Assembly: GCF_000425825.1 (NCBI RefSeq)
Contig: NZ_AUEE01000009.1
Coordinates: 37,475-101,474, forward strand
From: Jeotgalicoccus marinus DSM 19772
GTDB lineage: Bacteria > Bacillota > Bacilli > Staphylococcales > Salinicoccaceae
Length of the DNA: 64,000 nucleotides
Reading direction: 5' to 3'
Both the position numbers and the translations under genes were made by a program. A model generated the notes under the pieces. It saw nothing but the letters and a program-made list of their open reading frames with translations, did not search any database and was not told the origin of the DNA. Positions 18,967 through 28,730 of this stretch are shown one piece after another. Position 1 is the stretch's first letter. Every line of letters begins with the position of its first letter.

Positions 18967-20727
18967 ATGAGAAGTACTAAAATCGTATGTACAATTGGAC
19001 CTGCTTCAGAATCTGAAGAAAAGCTTGAACAAATTATTTTAGCCGGTATGAATGTGGCACGTTTGAATTTTTCACATGGTGACCATGCGGAACATCTTGC
19101 ACGTATTGAAACGATCCGTAAAGTTGCTAAAAGGCTGGATAAAACCGTCGGGATCTTATTAGACACCAAAGGTCCTGAAATTCGTACACACAGTATGGAA
19201 AATGGTTCAGTTGAACTAGTAAAAGGTGAAACAATTGAAGTTTCGATGACTGAAGTGTTAGGTAATAAAGATCGCTTCTCAGTTTCTTATGAAGGTTTGA
19301 TTGATGATGTTCAGCCTGGCGACTTTATTTTACTCGATGATGGCTTAGTTGAACTACAAGTCGAGAGTATAAATAAAGAAGAAGGTATTATTACAACGAC
19401 GATAAGAAATAATGGTATTTTGAAAAATAAAAAAGGCGTAAACGTGCCTGGAGTTAGTGTGAACTTACCTGGTTTAACTGAAAAGGACAAAGCTGACGTC
19501 AAGTTTGGTATCGAACAAGGCGTTGATTTTATTGCTGCAAGTTTCGTACGTCGTCCACAAGACGTATTAGAAATAAGAGAATTACTTGAAACGCATCAAG
19601 GTGAATACATTAAAATTATTCCTAAGATTGAAAACCAAGAAGGCATTGAAAACATTGATGAAATCCTTAAGATTTCAGACGGTCTCATGGTTGCTCGTGG
19701 GGACTTAGGTGTAGAAATTGCACCGGAAACAGTGCCGATGAAACAAAAAGAATTGATTAGGAAATGTAATCTAGTCGGTAAACCAGTAATTACAGCTACA
19801 CAAATGTTAGATTCGATGCAACACAATCCACGTTGTACACGTGCTGAAGCAAGTGATGTTGCGAATGCGATTTACGATGGTACAGATGCTGTAATGTTAA
19901 GTGGTGAAACAGCTGCTGGAGATTATCCAGTTGAAGCGGTACAGACAATGGCGAAGATTGCTGAGTCCTCTGAACAAGCACAAGATTACAAGAAATTATT
20001 ATCTGACCGAACAAAATCAACACAGACAAACATGGTGACTGCCTTAGGCGTATCTGTGGCACATACTGCATTAAACTTAAGTTGTAAGGCGATTGTTGCA
20101 GCAACAGAAAGTGGTCACACAGCGAATATGATTGCGAAATATAGACCACATTCAGATATCGTTGCGGTAACACCTTATGACCATGTAGCTAGACAGCTAA
20201 ACTTAGTATGGGGTGTGCATCCAATTGTTAAGGTGGGTCAAAAGAATACAGATGATCTATTAAATACTTCAGTAACTGCTACGCTTGAAAAAGGTTATGC
20301 AAATGAAGGTGATTTAATTATTATTACTGCAGGCGTACCAGCAGGTCGAGCAGGTACAACTAACTTAATGAAACTTCACGTCGTTGGTGATACATTGATT
20401 AAAGCACAAGGTATTGGTACGAAAAGCGCAGTAGGAGAAGTTGTTACAGCTCGTAATTTCAGTGAATTAGAGAAGAAAGATACGACAGATAAGATTGTCG
20501 TTGTTCAATCTGTCGATGCATTGATGACACCGCTGTTAATTAAAGCAGCAGGGCTTGTAACTATAGAAGGTGGACTGACAAGTCAAGGTGCAATCGTTGG
20601 CTTGAACCTAGAATTACCAACTATTGTCGGTGCGACTGATGCCTTTGATGTCTTACAAGATGGAATGCTTGTGACACTTGATAGTGAACAAAGCGTCGTC
20701 TATAGTGGACATGCACACGTGTTATAA
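18967..20727 (+). CDS. pyk: Pyruvate kinase with C-terminal PEP-utiliser domain
   Basis: 586 residues, the long Bacillales form. [14 protein letters not shown] at the start, the active-site lysine segment [33 protein letters not shown] and TATQMLDSM (ADP/metal loops), then the C domain, then an extra C-terminal domain (about 475-586) related to the phosphohistidine domain of PPDK. Oddity: the usual His of GGLTSHAA is Gln here (GGLTSQGA, Gln540). That His is dispensable for pyruvate kinase activity as far as known. Converts PEP and ADP to pyruvate and ATP; follows pfkA in an operon. Confidence 0.96.
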   Translation: MRSTKIVCTIGPASESEEKLEQIILAGMNVARLNFSHGDHAEHLARIETIRKVAKRLDKTVGILLDTKGPEIRTHSMENGSVELVKGETIEVSMTEVLGNKDRFSVSYEGLIDDVQPGDFILLDDGLVELQVESINKEEGIITTTIRNNGILKNKKGVNVPGVSVNLPGLTEKDKADVKFGIEQGVDFIAASFVRRPQDVLEIRELLETHQGEYIKIIPKIENQEGIENIDEILKISDGLMVARGDLGVEIAPETVPMKQKELIRKCNLVGKPVITATQMLDSMQHNPRCTRAEASDVANAIYDGTDAVMLSGETAAGDYPVEAVQTMAKIAESSEQAQDYKKLLSDRTKSTQTNMVTALGVSVAHTALNLSCKAIVAATESGHTANMIAKYRPHSDIVAVTPYDHVARQLNLVWGVHPIVKVGQKNTDDLLNTSVTATLEKGYANEGDLIIITAGVPAGRAGTTNLMKLHVVGDTLIKAQGIGTKSAVGEVVTARNFSELEKKDTTDKIVVVQSVDALMTPLLIKAAGLVTIEGGLTSQGAIVGLNLELPTIVGATDAFDVLQDGMLVTLDSEQSVVYSGHAHVL

Positions 20728-20745
20728 AGATTAGAGGTGTAAGAG

Positions 20746-21495
20746 ATGAAGAAGACGCTCAGTATATTATTTCTTAGCATGTTCCTTTTAGCTGGATGTA
20801 ATGCAGGTGGGAATAATGGAGAACAAGAGAACAGTGAACAAGATGAATCAGCAAATGATGCTGAACAAACAGAAGAATCCGCTGGCAATGACGGTGAGAT
20901 AACAGCAGACCAACTGATTCAAAATGCCGTCAGTAACAGTGAAGGTGTTTTATCTTACACTGGGAATCAGGAATTCACTGTAGAACAAGGTGAAGAGACT
21001 ACAAGTTTTCAAAGTGTCATCAATTATGATGATCAAAATGAGATGAAACTATCGGTTGATCATGATGGACAAGTGACATCTCACTACATGATTGACGGTT
21101 CACATTATATTTATGACAACAATCAATTAAACGAAATGGACAGTACAGATTCATTAGAAGCGAATAGCTACGAGGCGGTAGTCAGCAGTTTATCTGACTA
21201 TCCAGCTGGGGAGTTAAGCAGTCTAGAAGAAGGCTATGCGATTACTGTCAACATTGATGATATGTCTACCATAGAACCACTTTTAAACGAAAGTACGAGT
21301 GAAATCGCATCATCATTTGACAGTGTTAATGGGACACTGCAGTTGTACTTTGATGCAGAAGAACGCTTTACCGGTAGTCAGTTAGAAGCGACCGTTACAG
21401 GAGAAGGCGAAGAAGCGACAATTCAAGCAGCTGCTGATTATACAAATATTGGCGGCATCGAGGCAATCGAAATTCCACAAAATTTAAATGAATAG
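20746..21495 (+). CDS. Secreted lipoprotein, DUF6612-like
   Basis: 249 residues. A type II signal peptide with lipobox LLAGC places the acylated cysteine at Cys18. Then comes an acidic, Glu/Asn/Ser-rich linker (about 20-50) and a domain of alternating beta strands (SVINYDDQNEMKLSVDHDG, HYMIDGSHYIYDN) like the LolA/LppX-type or DUF6612 lipoproteins of Firmicutes. Membrane-anchored outside the cell; ligand unknown. It lies 18 bases after pyk and before a terminator, so it may be read through from the glycolytic operon, which is an odd partner. A GAGGTGTAAGAG ribosome site is present. Confidence 0.8.
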   Translation: MKKTLSILFLSMFLLAGCNAGGNNGEQENSEQDESANDAEQTEESAGNDGEITADQLIQNAVSNSEGVLSYTGNQEFTVEQGEETTSFQSVINYDDQNEMKLSVDHDGQVTSHYMIDGSHYIYDNNQLNEMDSTDSLEANSYEAVVSSLSDYPAGELSSLEEGYAITVNIDDMSTIEPLLNESTSEIASSFDSVNGTLQLYFDAEERFTGSQLEATVTGEGEEATIQAAADYTNIGGIEAIEIPQNLNE

Positions 21496-21505
21496 GTTAT
21501 TTGAT

Positions 21506-21536
21506 AGGTAGGACTCTTTTGAGCTCTACCTTTTTT
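21506..21536 (+). terminator. Terminator after the lipoprotein gene
   Basis: GGTAGGACTC and GAGCTCTACC arms with a TTTT loop, followed by TTTTTT. Confidence 0.85.
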
Positions 21537-21558
21537 GTGTTTAGGTGATTATCGAGAG

Positions 21559-21681
21559 TATCGGGTCGCTGTGGTATTGACAGCGGACCGCTAGCGAAAT
21601 ATCGGCTCGTTGTAGTACTGACAGCGGTCTGTTAGCTGAGTATCGGGTCGCTCTGATATTGACAGTGGACCGCTACAAAAT
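21559..21681. repeat. Three tandem copies of a 41-bp imperfect repeat
   Basis: Units begin TATCGG at 21559, 21600 and 21641, each exactly 41 bases, no spacer. Units 1 and 3 are most alike. Each can fold: GGTCGCTGT against ACAGCGGACC in unit 1, with matching base changes in the other copies. It is GC-richer than its surroundings. No open reading frame and no ORF partner; an intergenic repeat, not a CRISPR. Confidence 0.85.
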
Positions 21682-21914
21682 AACAACTTCAAAATATAAA
21701 CTTATTCTTATTTATTATTATAAGATAATTAATTTCAACTTATGGATGTGTTAAATTAAATATAATGGGTATAGAAAACAAGAAGTGATAAGTGTTGACG
21801 AGTATTTTTGAATATTATTTCACAAAAATGATTGAAATTACTCGAATATCATAACTGTCACAATTTTGTTATACTTGCCTTAAACATTCTGTTGCATATA
21901 TAGGAGGGGGATTT
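21682..21914 (+). promoter_or_regulatory. citZ upstream region
   Basis: 233 AT-rich bases without a gene. An extended -10 (TG-T-TATACT, 21867-21875) is the best promoter candidate. A dyad CTTAT-N8-ATAAG lies near 21706-21724; it resembles but does not match the B. subtilis CcpC spacing. The start has a strong GGAGGGGG site. Confidence 0.4.
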
Positions 21915-23030
21915 ATGACTGGAAACAGCGGTTTAGAAGGTGTTGTAATTGGTGAATCTAGAATCAGTTCAATTATCGGCACACAGCTGACTTATTGCGG
22001 TTATGAAATTGATGATTTAGCAGAAAATGCAGAATTTGAAGAGGTTGTCTACTTATTGTGGCATGATAAGCTACCAAATTCTGAAGAGTTATCAAACTTT
22101 AAGAAGGAATTGTTTAATCATGCACATCTTACGGATGATGCAAAAAACTTCTACAAAACTTTTGTAGATAAATCAGTCCATCCGATGAGTGCTTTACGTA
22201 CGGCAGTTTCATTATTATCTCATACGGATGAACGTGCAGAAGAACAAGTTGAGGAAGCGACTTTACTTAAAGCAATTCGCATTCAAGCGAAGATTCCTTC
22301 AATTGTTGCGGCTATCGCACGTACGCGTCAAGGGTTAGGTGTAATTGATCCGAATCCGGATTATGGTTATGCAAAAAACTTCTTGTACATGTTAAATGGA
22401 GAAGAGCCGACTGAAGTACAAATTGAAGCGATGAACAAAGCGCTAATATTACATGCAGACCATGAAATTAATGCATCAACATTTGCAGCTCGTGTCATCG
22501 TTGCTACACTATCAGATATGTACTCAGGTGTCACTGGTGCAATTGGTGCACTTAAAGGACCATTGCATGGTGGAGCCAATGAGAAAGTGATGGCGATGCT
22601 TGAGGAAATCGGTTCTCTAGATAAGGTCGATGACTATATCGAGGAAAAATTAGCAAACAAAGAAAAAATTATGGGTATTGGTCACCGTGTTTATAAAGAT
22701 GGTGACCCACGTGCGAAGTATCTAGAGGATATGGCACGCCGTCTTACTGAAGAAAATGGAGAACCTGAACTTTACGAAATGTCAGTTAAAATTGCAGAAA
22801 TTATCGAACGTGAAAAAGGGCTCTTACCAAATGTGGACTTCTTTAGTGCTTCGGTTTACCACTCTTTAGGTATCGAACATGAATTGTTCACACCAATCTT
22901 TGCGGTAAGTAGAACTTCAGGTTGGATTGCTCACATTTTTGAGCAGTATGAAAACAATCGTTTAATCCGTCCACGTGCGGAATACAACGGTCATACAGAT
23001 AGAAAATACGAACCAATCGAAAACAGATAA
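21915..23030 (+). CDS. citZ: Citrate synthase
   Basis: Condenses oxaloacetate with acetyl-CoA at the entry of the TCA cycle. 371 residues, Gram-positive type. Visible: [12 protein letters not shown] at the N-terminus, the histidine block [33 protein letters not shown], and the signature [18 protein letters not shown] with the catalytic His, then the Asp/Arg region [16 protein letters not shown]. It is followed 17 bases later by icd, an operon arrangement shared with Bacillus (citZ-icd-mdh); mdh is not present here. Confidence 0.97.
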   Translation: MTGNSGLEGVVIGESRISSIIGTQLTYCGYEIDDLAENAEFEEVVYLLWHDKLPNSEELSNFKKELFNHAHLTDDAKNFYKTFVDKSVHPMSALRTAVSLLSHTDERAEEQVEEATLLKAIRIQAKIPSIVAAIARTRQGLGVIDPNPDYGYAKNFLYMLNGEEPTEVQIEAMNKALILHADHEINASTFAARVIVATLSDMYSGVTGAIGALKGPLHGGANEKVMAMLEEIGSLDKVDDYIEEKLANKEKIMGIGHRVYKDGDPRAKYLEDMARRLTEENGEPELYEMSVKIAEIIEREKGLLPNVDFFSASVYHSLGIEHELFTPIFAVSRTSGWIAHIFEQYENNRLIRPRAEYNGHTDRKYEPIENR

Positions 23031-23047
23031 GATACGGGGGTAAAAAA

Positions 23048-24313
23048 ATGGCAGGAAAAAAGATTGAAACTAAAAATGGTGTATTAAATGTACCAAATGA
23101 ACCGATTATACCTTTCATCGAAGGTGATGGAATTGGACCAGATATCTGGGCAGCAGCAAGTCGTGTAATCGATGCAGCTGTTGAAAAAGCTTATAATGGT
23201 GAAAAGAAAATAGAATGGACAGAAGTACTTGCTGGACAAAAGGCATTTGACCAAACTGGTGAATGGCTACCTCAAGAAACTTTAGATAAAATCGATGAGT
23301 ACCTCATCGCAATTAAAGGACCGTTAACTACACCAATCGGTGGTGGTTTCCGTTCTCTAAACGTAACATTACGTCAGGAGTTAGACTTATTCGCTTGTCT
23401 ACGACCAGTTAGACATTACAGTGGTGTACCATCTCCGGTTAAACACCCTGAACACTGTGATATGCAAATCTTTAGAGAAAATACTGAAGATATTTACGCA
23501 GGTATAGAATTTAAAGAAGGTACGCCAGAAGTTAAAAAAGTTATCGACTTCTTACAAGATGAAATGGCTGTTGAAAATATTCGTTTCCCAGAATCATCTT
23601 CAATCGCAATTAAACCAGTATCAAAAGAAGGTACTGAGCGCTTAGTACGTTCTGCTATTAACTATGCGATTGAGCATAACAAACCATCTGTTACACTTGT
23701 TCATAAAGGTAACATCATGAAATTCACAGAAGGCGGATTTAAGAACTGGGGTTATGAACTCGCACGTACTGAATTCAAAGATCAGACATTTACTTGGGCT
23801 GAATATGATGAAATTGTAGAAAAAGAAGGTAAAGATAAGGCGAACGAAGTTCAAGACCAAGCGGTTGCTGACGGCAAGATTATCATTAAAGATTCAATTG
23901 CCGACATCTTCTTACAACAGATTTTAACGCGCCCTAAAGAGTTCGATGTTGTTGCAACAATGAACTTAAACGGGGACTACATTTCTGATGCACTTGCTGC
24001 ACAGGTAGGTGGTATCGGTATTGCACCTGGTGCAAACATTAACTATGAATCAGGTCACGCAATCTTTGAAGCGACTCACGGTACTGCACCGAAGTATGCT
24101 GGACAAGATAAAGTAAACCCATCATCTGTTTTACTTTCAGGTGTGTTGATGTTAGAACACTTAGGTTGGCAGGAAGCTGCTGACTTAGTGAACAAAGCCA
24201 TTGAAAAAACGATAGCTAAAAAAGTTGTAACTTACGACTTTGCTCGTCTAATGGACGGCGCAACAGAAGTTAAGACTTCTGAATTCGGTGATGCATTAAT
24301 TGAAAATATGTAA
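23048..24313 (+). CDS. icd: NADP-dependent isocitrate dehydrogenase
   Basis: 421 residues. GDGIGPDIW near the start, the substrate serine/arginine loop [44 protein letters not shown] metal site, and the coenzyme segment [15 protein letters not shown], whose Lys-Tyr pair is diagnostic for NADP rather than NAD. Converts isocitrate to 2-oxoglutarate and provides NADPH. Second gene of the citZ-icd operon, with a GGGGG ribosome site. Confidence 0.97.
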   Translation: MAGKKIETKNGVLNVPNEPIIPFIEGDGIGPDIWAAASRVIDAAVEKAYNGEKKIEWTEVLAGQKAFDQTGEWLPQETLDKIDEYLIAIKGPLTTPIGGGFRSLNVTLRQELDLFACLRPVRHYSGVPSPVKHPEHCDMQIFRENTEDIYAGIEFKEGTPEVKKVIDFLQDEMAVENIRFPESSSIAIKPVSKEGTERLVRSAINYAIEHNKPSVTLVHKGNIMKFTEGGFKNWGYELARTEFKDQTFTWAEYDEIVEKEGKDKANEVQDQAVADGKIIIKDSIADIFLQQILTRPKEFDVVATMNLNGDYISDALAAQVGGIGIAPGANINYESGHAIFEATHGTAPKYAGQDKVNPSSVLLSGVLMLEHLGWQEAADLVNKAIEKTIAKKVVTYDFARLMDGATEVKTSEFGDALIENM

Positions 24314-24319
24314 TCTTCA

Positions 24320-24348
24320 TTGAATTGTATAGAACTTCATATTATACT
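24320..24348 (+). promoter_or_regulatory. Promoter for the AbgT transporter gene
   Basis: TTGAAT (24320-24325), 17 bases, TATACT (24343-24348), placed after the icd stop and before the hairpin at 24352. Confidence 0.5.
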
Positions 24349-24351
24349 TGA

Positions 24352-24385
24352 AAGGGCTGTCATGGGATGACAGCCCTTAATTTAT
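24352..24385 (+). terminator. Terminator after icd, possibly also the 5' hairpin of the abgT transcript
   Basis: Perfect 12-bp stem AAGGGCTGTCAT and ATGACAGCCCTT with a GGG loop, then AATTTATTTTAT. If the preceding promoter is used, transcription would begin in or just before this stem. Confidence 0.75.
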
Positions 24386-24410
24386 TTTATCAAATGGGAG
24401 GATTATTCTC

Positions 24411-25985
24411 GTGGAAGATTCAAACAAGAAACATGGATTGTTTCAGAAATTCCTAGATTTTGTCGAGTGGCTCGGTAATAAATTACCACATCCAGTGACT
24501 TTATTTATCTTGCTTGCTTTACTTACTTTAGTCGCTTCGACATTATTTTCTGTCCTAGGTGTATCTGTTACACACCCAGGAGAAGGTAACGAGACGGTTA
24601 CTGTTAACAACTTATTAAACGCTGAGGGTATCAGTTACATATTTGAAACGATGACTGATAATTTCATAAATTTCGCACCGCTTGGTGTAGTATTAATGAC
24701 GATGCTTGGTATTGGTGTTGCTGAGCGTTCTGGTTTAATCGGTGCCGCTTTAAAAGGTTTTGTGTTATCGATTCCAAAAAACTTAATTACTGCAGGTCTA
24801 GTGTTTGCAGGTATTATGTCGTCAGTAGCGTCTGATGCTGGTTATGTTGTTTTACCACCACTTGGTGCACTACTCTACCTTGCTTTAGGTAGACACCCAC
24901 TAGCAGGCTTAGCAGCTGCATTCGCCGGTGTATCTGCAGGATTCTCTGCAAACTTACTCTTAAGTGGTACAGATGTAATGCTCGCAGAAATTACTGTTGC
25001 AGCAGCATCAGTAATAGATCCAGCATACGCAGATACGATTAATGTCGCGATGAACTGGTACTTCATTGCTTTAAGTGTGTTCTTACTGACATTAGTCGGT
25101 TGGTTTGTATCTGCTAGAATTGTTGAACCACGTTTAGGTTCATTCAAAATGACTAAGGAACAAGAAGAAGAGTTAATGGGTGAAGAAACTGATGATATGC
25201 AGACACTTAAACCGGTTGAGAAAAAAGGTTTAATCTGGGCTGGAGTATCAGTAGTTATCAGTTTTGCCTTAGCCTTACTATTAGTTGTTCTACCAAACTC
25301 ACCAATGCGTGGATCAGATGACTTAGGTAACTACATGGATACGATTATCCAATCACCATTCATGAGTTCACTTGTACCAATTATTGCGATACTTTTCTTC
25401 GTTCCAGGTGTCGTGTACGGTATCGTAACGAAGAGTATTAAAAACGATAAGGACGTAGCCGGTCAAATGAGTGATACGATGGCGTCTATGGGTATGTTTA
25501 TTGTTTTAGCATTTGCAGCAGGTCAGTTTGTTGCATACTTCACAGAATCTAACCTTGGAATCGTAATTGGTGTTTACGGTGCTGAATTATTAGAAAGTAT
25601 GAACTTAACGGGTATTCCACTCTTAGTTGGCTTTATGTTAATTACAGCACTAATTAACCTGTTCATTGGTAGTGCAAGTGCGAAATGGGCTATGATGGCA
25701 CCAATCTTCGTACCAATTCTAATGCAATTGGGTTACTCACCAGAGATGACGACGATGGCATATCGTGTTGCAGACTCTAGTACAAACATCATTACACCAT
25801 TGATGACGTACTTTGCAATTATTATTGCCTTTGCTCAAAAATACGATAAGAATATCGGTATCGGTACATTGATTTCAGTGATGTTACCATACTCAATTTT
25901 CTTCTTTGTATTCTGGGCAATCATGTTGATAGTATGGAGCCTACTTGGTATGCCACTCGGTCCAGATTCACCAATACTTTACTAA
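24411..25985 (+). CDS. AbgT family transporter
   Basis: 524 residues with 11-12 hydrophobic segments. The N-terminus (FLDFVEWLGNKLPHPVTLFILLALL), SYIFETMTDNFINFAPLGVVLMTMLGIGVAE, and SSVASDAGYVVLPPLGALLY are typical of the AbgT/p-aminobenzoyl-glutamate transporter family, as is the C-terminal SASAKWAMMAPIFVPILMQLGYSPE. Members import p-aminobenzoyl-glutamate or, in characterised homologues, export sulfonamides by ion exchange. Start GTG 24411 with GGGAGG at a good distance. It occupies the place between icd and polA where staphylococci and bacilli carry phoPR, so it is a local insertion or replacement. Substrate not readable. Confidence 0.9.
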   Translation: MEDSNKKHGLFQKFLDFVEWLGNKLPHPVTLFILLALLTLVASTLFSVLGVSVTHPGEGNETVTVNNLLNAEGISYIFETMTDNFINFAPLGVVLMTMLGIGVAERSGLIGAALKGFVLSIPKNLITAGLVFAGIMSSVASDAGYVVLPPLGALLYLALGRHPLAGLAAAFAGVSAGFSANLLLSGTDVMLAEITVAAASVIDPAYADTINVAMNWYFIALSVFLLTLVGWFVSARIVEPRLGSFKMTKEQEEELMGEETDDMQTLKPVEKKGLIWAGVSVVISFALALLLVVLPNSPMRGSDDLGNYMDTIIQSPFMSSLVPIIAILFFVPGVVYGIVTKSIKNDKDVAGQMSDTMASMGMFIVLAFAAGQFVAYFTESNLGIVIGVYGAELLESMNLTGIPLLVGFMLITALINLFIGSASAKWAMMAPIFVPILMQLGYSPEMTTMAYRVADSSTNIITPLMTYFAIIIAFAQKYDKNIGIGTLISVMLPYSIFFFVFWAIMLIVWSLLGMPLGPDSPILY

Positions 25986-26015
25986 CATAAATATGTTACT
26001 TATAGTAGATGTTAT

Positions 26016-26053
26016 GAATGCACCTCTTGTTTAATACAGGAGGTGTATTTTTA
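26016..26053 (+). terminator. Terminator after the AbgT gene
   Basis: AATGCACCTC and GAGGTGTATT arms (one G-T/mismatch) with TTTTTAT following. Confidence 0.8.
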
Positions 26054-26054
26054 T

Positions 26055-26084
26055 TTGGCTAAACCCTATAATGAACGGTATACT
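26055..26084 (+). promoter_or_regulatory. polA promoter
   Basis: TTGGCT (26055-26060), 18 bases, TATACT (26079-26084), 34 bases before the polA ATG. Confidence 0.5.
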
Positions 26085-26117
26085 TTAAAGTAAGAATGCA
26101 ATTCAAAGGAGACTATT

Positions 26118-28721
26118 ATGGCGAAATTAATTCTCATGGACGGTAACAGTATCGCATTCCGTGCATTTTACGGATTGCCACTGTTAACGAATAAAAGTGG
26201 CTTGCATACCAACGCTGTATTTGGCTATGCACGCCTCTTAGAAAAAGTAATCAAAGAAGAGAATCCAGACTATTTCTTAGTGGCATTTGATGCCGGTAAG
26301 TCTACTTTTCGACATAAGCAATACGAGGAATATAAGGGTGGCAGACAGAAGACACCACCTGAATTAGGGGAACAGTTTGCGCCGATTAGAAAGTTAATTG
26401 ATGCATATGGTATAAAACGTTTTGAACATGAAGACTATGAGGCCGATGATATTATTGGTTCATGGACCAAACTTGCAGATGAAGCAGGCTTTGAAACGAT
26501 TGTCATAACAGGTGATAAGGACTTAACTCAACTCGCATCTGATCATACTAAAGTTTACATTACTAAAAAAGGTGTCACGGACATTGAAGTATATACACCT
26601 GAACAAGTTGCGGAAGTGTATGATGGTTTAAAGCCAGAGCAAATCATAGACTTAAAAGGATTGATGGGAGATAAGTCAGACAATATCCCAGGTGTGCCAG
26701 GTGTAGGGGAGAAGACAGCAGTCAAACTCTTGAAAGAACACGGTAGTGTTGAAAATGTAATAGAAAATTTAGATCAGGTCACTGCTAAAAAGTTAAATGA
26801 AAATTTAAGCAACAACAAAGATATCGCCTTATTAAGTAAGGAACTTGCTACAATATATCGTGAGATGACTTTTGACTTTAACCTTGAAAGTCTGAAATTT
26901 AAAAATGAAGATTCAGAAGAGAAATATGACTTGTTTAAAGAGATGGAGTTCAATTCGCTCTTAGATAATATGGAAGCGACAGAAGTCGATGAAGTTGAAG
27001 CTTTTACTGCAAAAGAAACAGATCATCTTAATGACTTTTCAAAAGATATCAGTGTATTTTTAGAAGTTCATGGTGATAATTATATTAAATTAAAACCGGA
27101 ATTTATCAGTATTACAGATGGTGAACATGTATTTGTAAAAGCTATTTCAGAAATCGATAACAAAGCTTTGGCTGAGTTTTTACATTCTAGGGAATCCGTA
27201 AATACCTATGATTTAAAAAGACAAATCGCACTTTTACATCACTTAGATATTGATTTTGAGGACTTTACTGAAGACATAATGCTCGCTAGTTTTCTCATTA
27301 ATCCATCTAAGAAAATCATCGATGTTGCTGAAACAGTTGCGGACTTTAACATTTCTATCAATAGCGATGACTTCCACTACGGTAAGGGCCGTAAGAAAAA
27401 GACACCGACAGAAGAAGAAACGCTTAACTTTTTAGCGGATAAGGTCCAAGCCATTCATCAAGTTAAAAATGTAATGACTGATAAGTTAAAAGCTGATGAG
27501 ATGTATGATTTATGGCATGATCTTGAAATTCCGCTATCTAAAGTATTAGTTCAGATGGAATTAAAAGGTATAAAGGTAGAAAAAGAGCGCCTAGAAAAAA
27601 TGGAGGCAGAACTTGCCGGTCAGCTAGAGGAAATTGAAGCTAAAATATATGAACTTGCTGGTGAGACTTTCAATATTAATTCTCCAAAACAACTCGGTGT
27701 TATTCTATTTGAGAAGCTCGAATTACCTGTAATTAAAAAGACAAAGACCGGTTATTCAACGGCAGTGGATGTACTTGAACAACTACAAGATAAGCATGAA
27801 ATCATTGAATACATCTTACACTACAGAACGATTTCCAAGCTACAGTCTACCTATGTTATTGGTCTGCAGAGTGAAGTTTCTGAGGACGGTCGCATTCATA
27901 CGCGTTTTAACCAGACCTTAGCTCAGACTGGACGCTTATCTAGTATTGAACCAAACCTACAAAACATACCGATTCGTTTAGAAGAAGGTAGAAAAATTAG
28001 ACAAGCCTTTGTGCCAAAACAGGAAGGTAATGTCTTACTCGGACTCGACTACTCGCAAATTGAGTTGCGTGTACTTGCCGCAATTACTAAAGATGAATCA
28101 ATGATGGAAGCCTTTACCAATGACATTGATATCCATACGAAGACTGCCATGGAGGTCTACGGCGTTGATTTAGATGATGTTACGCCTCTCATGAGAAGAA
28201 ATGCTAAAGCAGTAAACTTTGGGATTGTTTACGGTATTAGTGACTATGGACTGAGTCAAAATCTTGGTATTACAAGAAAAGAAGCTGGGCAGTTTATTGA
28301 GACATATTTGAATTCATTTAAAGAAGTGAAGACCTTCATGCATGATGTGGTTCAAGATGCGAAAAGAGATGGTTATGTAACGACTCTCTTACACAGACGC
28401 CGCTATTTACCTGATATAAATAGCCGTAATTTTAACGCGCGGTCATTTGCTGAAAGAACAGCAATGAATTCACCGATTCAAGGGTCAGCTGCTGATATTA
28501 TTAAACTTGCAATGGTCAAGTTTGCTAATAGTGAAGCAGCGAAGGACTTTGATGTTGAATTGCTCTTACAAATCCATGATGAATTGATCTTTGATATTCC
28601 AGAAGACCAAGTTGAAGCATTCATACCAATAATTACTGAAATTATGGAAGATGCTTTAGATATTGGTGTACCACTGAAAGTGGATGCGGGCTATGGTAAA
28701 GATTGGTACGAAGTAAAGTAG
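26118..28721 (+). CDS. polA: DNA polymerase I
   Basis: 867 residues: 5'-3' exonuclease (about 1-290, with DGNSIAFRAFY, EDYEADDIIGS, GLMGDKSDNIPGVPGVGEKTA), a middle 3'-5' exonuclease-like domain whose acidic catalytic residues appear lost, as in B. subtilis and Bacillus stearothermophilus PolA, and the family A polymerase (about 490-867) with TGRLSSIEPNLQNIPIR, LGLDYSQIELRVLA (about 641-654), RRNAKAVNFGIVYGIS and HDELIFDIP (about 820-828). Repairs gaps and removes RNA primers. Start of a polA-mutM-coaE operon with gaps of 9 and 5 bases. Confidence 0.97.
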   Translation: MAKLILMDGNSIAFRAFYGLPLLTNKSGLHTNAVFGYARLLEKVIKEENPDYFLVAFDAGKSTFRHKQYEEYKGGRQKTPPELGEQFAPIRKLIDAYGIKRFEHEDYEADDIIGSWTKLADEAGFETIVITGDKDLTQLASDHTKVYITKKGVTDIEVYTPEQVAEVYDGLKPEQIIDLKGLMGDKSDNIPGVPGVGEKTAVKLLKEHGSVENVIENLDQVTAKKLNENLSNNKDIALLSKELATIYREMTFDFNLESLKFKNEDSEEKYDLFKEMEFNSLLDNMEATEVDEVEAFTAKETDHLNDFSKDISVFLEVHGDNYIKLKPEFISITDGEHVFVKAISEIDNKALAEFLHSRESVNTYDLKRQIALLHHLDIDFEDFTEDIMLASFLINPSKKIIDVAETVADFNISINSDDFHYGKGRKKKTPTEEETLNFLADKVQAIHQVKNVMTDKLKADEMYDLWHDLEIPLSKVLVQMELKGIKVEKERLEKMEAELAGQLEEIEAKIYELAGETFNINSPKQLGVILFEKLELPVIKKTKTGYSTAVDVLEQLQDKHEIIEYILHYRTISKLQSTYVIGLQSEVSEDGRIHTRFNQTLAQTGRLSSIEPNLQNIPIRLEEGRKIRQAFVPKQEGNVLLGLDYSQIELRVLAAITKDESMMEAFTNDIDIHTKTAMEVYGVDLDDVTPLMRRNAKAVNFGIVYGISDYGLSQNLGITRKEAGQFIETYLNSFKEVKTFMHDVVQDAKRDGYVTTLLHRRRYLPDINSRNFNARSFAERTAMNSPIQGSAADIIKLAMVKFANSEAAKDFDVELLLQIHDELIFDIPEDQVEAFIPIITEIMEDALDIGVPLKVDAGYGKDWYEVK

Positions 28722-28730
28722 GTGTAGCAA

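Noticed and set aside
21559..21681. Tandem repeat as a CRISPR array
   Set aside because: Units are contiguous without variable spacers, and no cas genes are in the window.
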